Source: Streptomyces sp. TRM68367
Lineage (GTDB): Bacteria > Actinomycetota > Actinomycetes > Streptomycetales > Streptomycetaceae
Length of the DNA stretch: 43,188 nt
Assembly (NCBI RefSeq): GCF_014495685.1
Contig: NZ_JACTVI010000070.1
Span: 1-43,188 of the forward strand
Direction: 5' to 3'
Shown here: piece by piece, positions 22,575 to 29,336 of the stretch
Layout: every line of letters begins with the position of its first letter
Position numbering within the stretch: position 1 is the first letter of the stretch
Made by a program: the position numbers and the translations under genes
The notes under the pieces: model-generated
Database searches by the model: none
What the model was told of the DNA's origin: nothing
Seen by the model: only the letters and a program-made list of their open reading frames with translations

Positions 22575-22709
22575 ATGCCTCACCCGCCCCGCCATCGCCG
22601 TTCTGCACCAGCAACCTCAGCCGAACTTCAGCTCCCCCTCATCTGGCAGTCCGCCTGCTGCATCCCGTCTGTGCCGGAGCCGGCGCGCCTGTTGAGGGGG
22701 GAGTACTGA
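22575..22709 (+). CDS. Small leader-type protein upstream of the FtsK-like gene
   Basis: This encodes a 44-residue protein beginning MPHPPRHRRSAPATSAELQL. Its ATG sits exactly where modules B and C place the starts of their first transfer genes, after a conserved GGAGCCGT. The stop overlaps the next gene's ATG (TGATG), so it may be a real small gene or a translated leader that couples initiation of the translocase. It has no recognisable domain. Confidence 0.45.
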   Translation: MPHPPRHRRSAPATSAELQLPLIWQSACCIPSVPEPARLLRGEY

Positions 22710-24517
22710 TGGGGCAGAGCGAATTCGACAAGCGAATGGAAGAGGCAGCCGACGCCCTCTCCGCCGGGATCGGCTGGTTCCTGACCGGCCGTGACCTCGA
22801 CGGCATCCGCCGCACCGACGCGACGTTCCTGCGGCCCGGGCGCCGTGTCCTGCCGAAGGTCGAAGGCGCGGTGCATCGCAGCTCCTACCGTGCGGGCTGG
22901 CAGCGACTGGTCTTTCGGATCAGCGGCCTCAGCGTCACGGCTGGCACCGGCTACGCCTACTGGGAAGAGCCCCAGAGCACCCTCGCCTCACTTGAGTACG
23001 GCGGCGTGCTCGCCGCCGGGGCAGCATCGCTCGCCGGTATCGCCCACACGCTCCTCACGCGCGAGCAGCGCGAGTTGATGCGGGAGTGGGTAACCCCGCT
23101 GCACCACGCTCTCGCCGTGCCGCTCGGCATCCCAGAGCAGACCGATCCGCGCCGCTACCTCCACGTGCCGGTCAACTACACCGACGACGACGCGCGGATC
23201 CGTATTGATCTGCCGTTGCACCTGCGTTTCAGCCAGGATCTTGTGGCCGACGTGATCGCCAAGAAACTCGCTCTGGAGAACGTGTCGTTCACCTGGCATT
23301 ACGCTGGCAAGGACCCGTACCTCGTCGTGAAGAAGGCGCACCGCCCGCCGAACGTACTGCGCTTGTCCGACCCTGGGGTGCGGGAGATGCTTGCCTCGAT
23401 GCCAGAGTCAGCTCCGCTGATCGGGTGCGGGGCGGGCAACAGAAAGGTTTCCGTCGACCTGGACGACGATTCCCCGCACGTTCTTGTCTCGGCCGGCACC
23501 GGCGGCGGCAAGTCCACGATCTTGCGGACCATCACCTGCCAGTTCATCCGCAACGGCGCGCACGCCTTCGTGCTGGACTTCAAGCGCATCTCCCACGTGT
23601 GGGCCCGCGGTGTGCCGGGGATGACGTACTGCCGCGATATCGCCGACATCCACGACGCGCTGCTCGCCCTGGGCCAGGAAGGCCGGCGACGGATCCGTCT
23701 TGCCGAAGCGCTCGGCGACGACGTCCTCGCGGAAGAGCCGGAGAAGGTCGGCCCGCGCCTGGTCATCCTCCTGGAGGAGGTGAATGCGACCATGAAGCAG
23801 CTTGCCCGCTACTGGGACCGGATCCGCGAGAGCGGCGACCCGAAGACCTCCCCGGCGATCGATGCCCTCGCCGAGATCCTCTTCATGGGCCGTCAGGTCC
23901 GCCTTCACGTGCTCCTGGTCGCCCAGTCCGCCACCGCCCGGGCTCTCGGCGGACCGGAAATGCGTGAGCAGTTCGCCACCCGCATCCTGTCCCGCTACAC
24001 CCTCAACGCCTGGCGCATGCTGGTACCCGAGGTGCACCCCGCGCCGAAACCCACCCGGCATACCGGCCGTGTCCAGGTCGTAATGGGGGGCGTCGCACAC
24101 GAGACGCAAGTGCTGTATCTGACCGATGCAGAGGCCCGCGCGTGGGCGATGTCCGGCACGTCCTCCATCCAAGAGTCCGCCCGGGAAGCAGAGCCCGCAG
24201 GCGCCGTGGTGGACTTCACCAAGGCCATGCCGCAGGCAGCGGATCCCGACGTCGGCCCCGATTCCGGGCCTGCCAGCCCGGCTGGGGATCACGACGACGC
24301 GGAGCACGGCACGGAGGTGTTGGTGGGCCTGCGCCAGGCCCACCAACAGCACCTGCCAGACATCACACTTGCCACGCTGCGGTGGGCCCGCGCCAACGAC
24401 CCGGACTTCCCGTCGGCTGCGGACCGTCGGGGCCCGGAGTTCGTCTACCGCGTCGGTGACCTCCTGCGATGGGCCCGCAACCGGCCCCGGGGGAGCGGGA
24501 CTCCAGCAGAAGCGTGA
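22709..24517 (+). CDS. FtsK/SpoIIIE-type DNA translocase (TraB-like)
   Basis: This encodes a 602-residue protein. Residues 60-120 include one or two hydrophobic segments. The FtsK-type motor has Walker A SAGTGGGKST at 261-270, a Walker B-like RLVILLEEVN, and the downstream VLLVAQSATARALGG segment. The C-terminal 45 residues (DITLATLRWARANDPDFP... YRVGDLLRWA) look like a small helix-turn-helix. In Streptomyces plasmids, TraB-type FtsK proteins pump double-stranded DNA into recipients; in T4SS systems similar proteins act as coupling proteins. With a relaxase and VirB4 encoded nearby, a coupling role is equally possible. The gene is translationally coupled to the 44-residue ORF. Confidence 0.85.
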   Translation: MGQSEFDKRMEEAADALSAGIGWFLTGRDLDGIRRTDATFLRPGRRVLPKVEGAVHRSSYRAGWQRLVFRISGLSVTAGTGYAYWEEPQSTLASLEYGGVLAAGAASLAGIAHTLLTREQRELMREWVTPLHHALAVPLGIPEQTDPRRYLHVPVNYTDDDARIRIDLPLHLRFSQDLVADVIAKKLALENVSFTWHYAGKDPYLVVKKAHRPPNVLRLSDPGVREMLASMPESAPLIGCGAGNRKVSVDLDDDSPHVLVSAGTGGGKSTILRTITCQFIRNGAHAFVLDFKRISHVWARGVPGMTYCRDIADIHDALLALGQEGRRRIRLAEALGDDVLAEEPEKVGPRLVILLEEVNATMKQLARYWDRIRESGDPKTSPAIDALAEILFMGRQVRLHVLLVAQSATARALGGPEMREQFATRILSRYTLNAWRMLVPEVHPAPKPTRHTGRVQVVMGGVAHETQVLYLTDAEARAWAMSGTSSIQESAREAEPAGAVVDFTKAMPQAADPDVGPDSGPASPAGDHDDAEHGTEVLVGLRQAHQQHLPDITLATLRWARANDPDFPSAADRRGPEFVYRVGDLLRWARNRPRGSGTPAEA

Positions 24518-24652
24518 TTCGGGCCGTCCCGGCGCCCGCTACAAGATGAATTGCCCACCGATGTTTTCGGCTAGCCCGTCCGGAACAAGCCGAGAGCTAT
24601 CAGGACATGACACTGTGACACCTGCTCATCACAGATACGGGAGGTATTACGG

Positions 24653-26320
24653 GTGGCCGCGCCAATGCAGCTGACTCGGACGCACCGCATTCTCAGCGGC
24701 GTGGTCGCGGCCGGCGCTGTGATCATCGCCGGCATCGGCTTCGCGGGGTCCTACGCCGCCGTCCGTGAGCTGGCCGTCGAGAAGGGCTTCGGGAACTTCT
24801 CCTACGTCTTCCCAATCGGCGTCGACGCGGGCATTTGCGTCCTGCTCGCCCTTGATCTGCTGCTGACCTGGATCCGCATGCCCTTCCCGCTGCTGCGGCA
24901 GACGGCGTGGCTGCTGACCGTCGCGACCGTGGTGTTCAACGCCGCAGCGGCCACCGACCCGCTGGGCCGGGCGATGCACGCTGTCATCCCGGTGCTGTTC
25001 GTCGTCACCGTCGAGGCCGCCCGCCATGCCGTCGGCCGGATCGCCGACATCACGGCCGACAAGCACATGGAAGGCGTGCGCATCACGCGCTGGCTGCTCT
25101 CCCCCCTGCCAACGTTCCTCCTCTGGCGCCGTATGAAGCTGTGGGAGCTGCGCTCTTACGAACAGGTCATCAAGCTGGAACAGGAACGCCTGGTCTACCA
25201 GGCCCGCCTCCGTTCCCGCTTCGGCCGTGCCTGGCGCCGCAAGGCCCCGGTGGAGTCCCTGATGCCGCTGCGCCTGGCCCGCTACGGCGTCCCCCTGGAA
25301 AAGACCGCTCCGGCCGGGCTCGCCGCTGCGGGGATCGAACAGCTCCCGCTTCTTCCCGTAGGCCCCGAGACCGACTCGGTAACGAGCGCCCGGCCGACCG
25401 AACCGGCTCCCGCAGCCGAGGCGCCGGAGCCGAGTGTAGGCACGGGCCAGCGTCAGAAGCTGGAACCGGGCGCCGCGCAGCCGGCCGTGGGGGACCTGGC
25501 CGTGCAGGCCGAGCAGCTCGCGGCCCTCGACGTCCGCCTCGCGTACGACTCCTTCGTCCACTACTACGGCGGCCACCCCGCCGAGGCCCGCCAGTTCGCG
25601 AAGTTCCTTGCCGCCGCGCATCAGGTGGGTGACCCCGTCACTGGTGCCCCGATCGACGAGGCGCTCCTCCTGCCGGTCCTTGCGGAGCTGCGCAAGCAGA
25701 CCGAACTCCCCGGACAACAGCAGCAGGGGAGCGGTGGCGTCCCCGCTCCGAGCAACAGCCACGTCGCTCGCGGAGCCGGTCGCGAGAGCGGAACCGAGGC
25801 CCCCGTCATCCCGGGCGCTTCTCCGCACACCCCGGGGAACGAGCCCGTGTTGGAATCCCCGCAGGGGTGGAATGCTGCGCCGGGCACTGCGCAGATCCTG
25901 GAACTGGACGATTCCAACTCCGCGTTCCAACGGCGCCCCGTTGCCGAGACGGCCGGCACACCTGCCGACCGTACGGGGGGCAGCAACCGGGTCAGCGTCC
26001 AGATGCGTGTCCCCGCCCAGACCGGAGACCTGGACTCCACCGTCGCCTCCGAGTACGAACCGCCGGTGGAGGAAGATGAAGTCGACGAGCTCGATGACCG
26101 GGAGCTGGACGAGGCACCTGCCCCGGCGTCCGCGGATGGTCTCAAGGGGGTCGACTTGGTGGAGTGGCACTACCTGCGTCTGACCGAGGAGACGCGGAAG
26201 CTGTCGGCGAACAAGCTTGCTCCTCAGCTCGCCGAGCTGATGCCCGGTTACACGGTCGGTTCCGTGCGCAAGTACATAGGCGATCTCCGACGGGCCGCGA
26301 AGCAGTCCGAGTCGGTGTGA
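24653..26320 (+). CDS. DUF2637/SpdB-like membrane protein with C-terminal HTH-like domain
   Basis: This encodes a 555-residue protein. Four hydrophobic spans lie in the first 120 residues (about 10-35, 49-70, 82-97 and 103-118), with the DUF2637-type FPIGVDAGICVLLALDLLLTW. A basic cytoplasmic segment RRMKLWELRSYEQVIKLEQERL follows. The middle (220-470) is a disordered Pro/Ala/Thr linker. The last 75 residues (LSANKLAPQLAELMPGYTVGSVRKYIGDLRRA) resemble a DNA-binding HTH. Family members are linked to plasmid spread in Streptomyces mycelium. GTG at 24653 follows GGGAGG by 8 bases. The 3' end overlaps the GTTGGAA repeat cluster. Confidence 0.8.
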   Translation: MAAPMQLTRTHRILSGVVAAGAVIIAGIGFAGSYAAVRELAVEKGFGNFSYVFPIGVDAGICVLLALDLLLTWIRMPFPLLRQTAWLLTVATVVFNAAAATDPLGRAMHAVIPVLFVVTVEAARHAVGRIADITADKHMEGVRITRWLLSPLPTFLLWRRMKLWELRSYEQVIKLEQERLVYQARLRSRFGRAWRRKAPVESLMPLRLARYGVPLEKTAPAGLAAAGIEQLPLLPVGPETDSVTSARPTEPAPAAEAPEPSVGTGQRQKLEPGAAQPAVGDLAVQAEQLAALDVRLAYDSFVHYYGGHPAEARQFAKFLAAAHQVGDPVTGAPIDEALLLPVLAELRKQTELPGQQQQGSGGVPAPSNSHVARGAGRESGTEAPVIPGASPHTPGNEPVLESPQGWNAAPGTAQILELDDSNSAFQRRPVAETAGTPADRTGGSNRVSVQMRVPAQTGDLDSTVASEYEPPVEEDEVDELDDRELDEAPAPASADGLKGVDLVEWHYLRLTEETRKLSANKLAPQLAELMPGYTVGSVRKYIGDLRRAAKQSESV

Positions 26321-26786
26321 ACTCCAGCCGTTCCAACCGGCCGCCGCGGAAGTTGGAATGCCCCGCCGGCGCCGGTTGGAACGGCTCTCCACCCGGCCTT
26401 CCCCAGGTCTCCCCGGGCTCGCCCGCTGCCGTCCCTGTCCCCTTCTCCTCGGGGACCGCGAGACGCTGGCCCGCTCCGGTCAGCGCCTCGACGCCAGCAG
26501 TCAGGCATACGGGCCGACGGCTGCCCCACCAGTTGGAAAAGACGCTGAGCTGGGATTTTCCAACTTTTCCAACAGGCAGGCGCCGTGCGCAAGGGCTCTG
26601 TCGAGACGCCGGGCGGGCCGTACCGAGGGTTGTGCAGCGGGTGCTTCGGGCTGCTGTGGAGTGCCGTTGTAGTGGTCCGGAGCAGCAGGTGCGGGACGGT
26701 GGAATGGACGGTCCCGGCGGGGCTGGAACGCCGCCGGACGTGAGGCGAGACCGTGTTGGAACTTTCCCATCGCAGCCGATTCCAAC
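25849..26786. repeat. GTTGGAA/TTCCAAC repeat cluster
   Basis: Eleven exact copies of the 7-mer occur in both orientations: 25849, 25912, 25925, 26331, 26352, 26375, 26532, 26558, 26567, 26755 and 26780. Several form inverted pairs with 14-19-bp spacing, such as 26331/26352 and 26755/26780. The cluster runs from the 3' part of the DUF2637 gene through the following gene-free gap. It is a candidate binding array, for example a clt-like transfer locus or centromere. Confidence 0.6.
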
Positions 26787-27113
26787 GGCGTCCAGACCGG
26801 CCGCCGTGGCCGGTGTGGACAGCAGGTCAACGTACGCCCCGTTCCCGGGGACGGCCCTGCCGGGTGCCGTGTCGGAAGCGTGGAATTTCGTGCGCACCCT
26901 GCTGGCGACGCCGTGATCCCTCCGGCGCCCGTGCCGGCACCGCCTACACGAACTCGTACATGAGCGACCTCGTCGCGCGCGCCAGACCGTACAGGCCGGC
27001 GCTGACCTGCGGTGGTGAGCACGCGGACGGGGTCACTTACCACGGCTGGGCCCACTTACCACGCCGCTTACCACGAGGCCGTCGCCCGCTTACCACGCCT
27101 GGCCGGGGCAGGA
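26321..27113. other. Gene-free regulatory region between translocase and T4SS operons
   Basis: This gap holds most of the GTTGGAA cluster. A 16-bp element GTGGAATTTCGTGCGC (26880-26895) recurs inverted at 32366-32381. Four CTTACCAC sites follow (27036, 27055, 27067, 27089) just before module B. Open frames here lack ribosome sites and protein-like composition. Confidence 0.6.
27036..27096. promoter_or_regulatory. Four CTTACCAC operator-like repeats
   Basis: Exact CTTACCAC starts at 27036, 27055, 27067 and 27089, all in one orientation. The reverse complement GTGGTAAG occurs in module A, and related CTCACCAC/CTTACCAC copies precede module C. This is a probable operator for a shared transfer regulator not seen in the window. 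Confidence 0.6.
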
Positions 27114-27226
27114 GTTATGGGCTCGTGACGGCTCGGGGCCGCTGGTGGCAAGCGAGGCGGTAAGGGCTCGGACGAAGAGTGACGGCACAGACCAACTCCC
27201 TCTCTCTGTACTTCGAGGAGCCGTCC
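27114..27226 (+). promoter_or_regulatory. Transfer regulatory module B
   Basis: This is the second copy of the roughly 110-bp module. It runs from GTTATG through CGTGACGGC, CTGGTGGCAAGC, GGTAAG, AAGAGTGACGGCACAG and a GAGGAGCCGT ribosome-site region ending at the ATG of the TcpC-like gene. Confidence 0.65.
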
Positions 27227-28354
27227 ATGACCGCCTCCCGTCTGCGCCGTGACCGGCGCCGTCCCACCAGCGGCGAACCCGCCGCCCCGAGCCCGGGCGC
27301 ACGGCCGCTGCCCGTGCGCCGCACCGCCCTGGTGCGCGCGGCGGTCCTGGTCGCGCTGGCCACCGGTCCGCTCGGGCTGATCGCCAGCTGCGCCCGCCAC
27401 GACCCGGCCGTGCCCGCCCAGAGCACGGCCAAGGTCCAGAGCGCCGACCAGACGAAGGCCTCGCCGGATCCGGCCGGCTACGCAGAGCTGGTCCTCGGCC
27501 TGTGGCTGCGCGCCGGTGAGGAGGACAGCGCGGCCGCGCAGGAACTGCACGCGCTGGCGCCGTCGCTCACGGCGCCGTCCTGGGGCGAGAGTGCGCCGGT
27601 CGTCGAGCGGCTGGCCGCGGTGCGCAGCGTCCGTCAGTCGGGCACCGGATGGTCGGTGACCGTCGCGGTCCAGTTCAAGGAGTCCACCACCGCGACGGAC
27701 AGGAGCGCCGCGGCCGCGGCCGGCAGCGGCCTGCGGTACTTCGCGCTGCCCTTGGTCCTGAAGGACACGGGCACCGCGCCCGGCGCCGCGCAGGCCTTCG
27801 CGGTCGCCGCGGCCCCGATGGAGGTGACCGGCCCCACGGTGGCGGATGACATCGACGACCCGTACGGCACTCAGGTGCCGGACGCCTCGCCCCTGGCGAC
27901 CACGGCGAAGGAGTTCCTCACCGCCTATTTGGGGGCGGAGGAGGGCGCCGAGCGCTACCTGGCCCCGGGCATAACGCTGCCCGCGCTCGCCTCGGCGTCC
28001 TTCACCGCTGTGCAGGTCGACGAGATCCGCGCTGTCCAGCGCGTGGACGGGACGGTCGGCGCGGACGGGACGAGCGTCCGCGTGCGGGTGCAGATCACCG
28101 CGAGCGATGCCGGCGGCGGGACGTGGCCGCTGTCGTACGCGCTGACCTTCACGGCGCGCGACGGCCGCTGGGAGGTCACCGCACTGCAGTCCGGCCTGGA
28201 GAGCGCCGCCGCCACGAAGAAGGGGAGCGGTACCCAGACCGGCACGGTGAAGCCGACCACGACGGACGTCGCCGGTGCCGGCAAGGCCGCCACGGTTCAC
28301 GTCGCGCGGGTGAACACGGCCGCCTCGGCGGAGAGTTGGGGGACGGCGCGATGA
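27227..28354 (+). CDS. TcpC-like conjugal transfer protein
   Basis: This encodes a 375-residue protein. A basic N-terminus is followed by one hydrophobic span (about 35-56) ending in a lipobox-like IASC. A large extracytoplasmic part then contains two similar NTF2-like halves (about 80-210 and 220-350), with strands such as GWSVTVAVQF and TSVRVRVQITA and LRYFALPLVLKD. This matches the TcpC/VirB8-like scaffold of Gram-positive conjugation machines, which sits in the membrane and organises the channel. The ATG at 27227 fits the conserved module B position; an earlier in-frame start at 27179 lies within the module. The stop overlaps the next gene (ATGA). Confidence 0.8.
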   Translation: MTASRLRRDRRRPTSGEPAAPSPGARPLPVRRTALVRAAVLVALATGPLGLIASCARHDPAVPAQSTAKVQSADQTKASPDPAGYAELVLGLWLRAGEEDSAAAQELHALAPSLTAPSWGESAPVVERLAAVRSVRQSGTGWSVTVAVQFKESTTATDRSAAAAAGSGLRYFALPLVLKDTGTAPGAAQAFAVAAAPMEVTGPTVADDIDDPYGTQVPDASPLATTAKEFLTAYLGAEEGAERYLAPGITLPALASASFTAVQVDEIRAVQRVDGTVGADGTSVRVRVQITASDAGGGTWPLSYALTFTARDGRWEVTALQSGLESAAATKKGSGTQTGTVKPTTTDVAGAGKAATVHVARVNTAASAESWGTAR

Positions 28355-28728
28355 CCACCCTGCACTCGGTGATGCTGGCCGGCGAGTTCGAGGACATCGG
28401 CAATCACCTGTTCAGCCTGGGAACCGGCTGGGCGGACAAGGGGCTGAAACTCGGGCTGCTCGCGATCGTCGTCGTCACCGTCATCAGGAAGTTCTCGCTG
28501 AAGGCTGGCATCGGTGCGCTGATCGGACTGGTGATCTGCAACAGCATCTACAGCTCACGTACCGAGCTCTCCGACGCCTTCACGAGCGAGCTGCTGGACC
28601 TCGGCGCGGCCGTGCCGGCCCATGCGCCGCTGCAACCCGGCACCGGCACCGGCACCGGCACCGGCACCGGCACCGGCACCGGCACTGTGCCAACGAACCT
28701 GTCGCCGACAGGAGGTGAACGCGCGTGA
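28351..28728 (+). CDS. Small T4SS-operon membrane protein with GT repeat tail
   Basis: This encodes a 125-residue protein with two hydrophobic segments (about residues 30-46 and 51-68). It has a polar C-terminus containing eight Gly-Thr pairs, encoded by a hexanucleotide tandem repeat. Its size, two spans and position between the TcpC-like and TcpE-like genes resemble the slot of small pilin or channel subunits (VirB2/PrgF-type) in other systems, but sequence similarity is not evident. Start and stop overlap both neighbours. The repeat-encoded tail could vary in length by slippage without changing frame. Confidence 0.65.
   Translation: MTTLHSVMLAGEFEDIGNHLFSLGTGWADKGLKLGLLAIVVVTVIRKFSLKAGIGALIGLVICNSIYSSRTELSDAFTSELLDLGAAVPAHAPLQPGTGTGTGTGTGTGTGTVPTNLSPTGGERA
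28639..28686 (+). repeat. (GGCACC)7 hexanucleotide tandem repeat
   Basis: Seven exact GGCACC units (28639-28680) are followed by one GGCACT, encoding eight Gly-Thr dipeptides in the small membrane protein. Confidence 0.9.
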
Positions 28729-29336
28729 GCACCGCCTCTGCTGCGTCGGTGCGCATCGGGCGCACCTACACCCGCGCCCGCCGTCATCCCTGGGTGATGG
28801 GAAAGATCGGCGACTGGACGTTGCCGCTGGGGCCCTACACCCCCGCCCAGCTGATCATCGCCGCGGGCGGCATCTTCCTGCTGATTAAGACGTTCTCGTG
28901 GTGGGCGCCGTCACTCGGCCCGGTACCCGTGGTTGTCCTCGGGGTCGCGGTGTGGGCGGCGCGCGCCTCACGGATCGGCGGCCGCTCCCCGCTGTGGGTG
29001 GCCTACGGCTGGACGCAGTACGTGCTGCAGCCCGCGTCCGGCCGCATCGGCGGGCGCACCGTGCGCGAGGGCCGTACCACCGTGTTGCACGGCAGCTTCC
29101 TCATCGAGGAGACCACCGCGCCTCCCGCCGCGGGCGCTGCCCCGTCCGGCCGGGGCAGCGTCATGCCCCGCACCCGCCCCACGCGCCGTGCACCGGCCGC
29201 GTCCTCGGCCGGGAAGGCGGCCGCACGCCGTCGCGGCCGTCGCCGTTCGGGCACGGCCCGCACCGCGCCGGCCGCCCGGCCGGTGCCCACGCCCCTGCAG
29301 CAGCTGCTGCGTGAGCGGCAGGGGGTGCGGCGGTGA
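28725..29336 (+). CDS. TcpE/PrgI (VirB3)-like transfer membrane protein
   Basis: This encodes a 203-residue protein. It starts with a basic RTYTRARRHPWVMGKIGDW segment, then two adjacent hydrophobic spans (about 41-57 and 63-80: AQLIIAAGGIFLLIKTF and VPVVVLGVAVWAA). A conserved-looking YGWTQYVLQPASGRIGGR follows, then a long basic Ala/Arg/Pro tail. Position directly before the VirB4-like ATPase and the two-span layout match TcpE/PrgI proteins, the Gram-positive VirB3 equivalents that anchor VirB4 to the membrane. GTG at 28725 overlaps the preceding stop, and its own stop overlaps the ATPase start. Confidence 0.75.
   Translation: MSTASAASVRIGRTYTRARRHPWVMGKIGDWTLPLGPYTPAQLIIAAGGIFLLIKTFSWWAPSLGPVPVVVLGVAVWAARASRIGGRSPLWVAYGWTQYVLQPASGRIGGRTVREGRTTVLHGSFLIEETTAPPAAGAAPSGRGSVMPRTRPTRRAPAASSAGKAAARRRGRRRSGTARTAPAARPVPTPLQQLLRERQGVRR

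Noticed and set aside
26164..26916. 250-residue ORF starting inside the DUF2637 gene and running into the gap
   Set aside because: The start is internal to another gene with no ribosome site, and the sequence beyond is built around GTTGGAA repeats.
28351..28728. Confident assignment as a VirB2 pilin
   Set aside because: Only size, two spans and operon position agree; no pilin sequence feature or signal peptide is visible.
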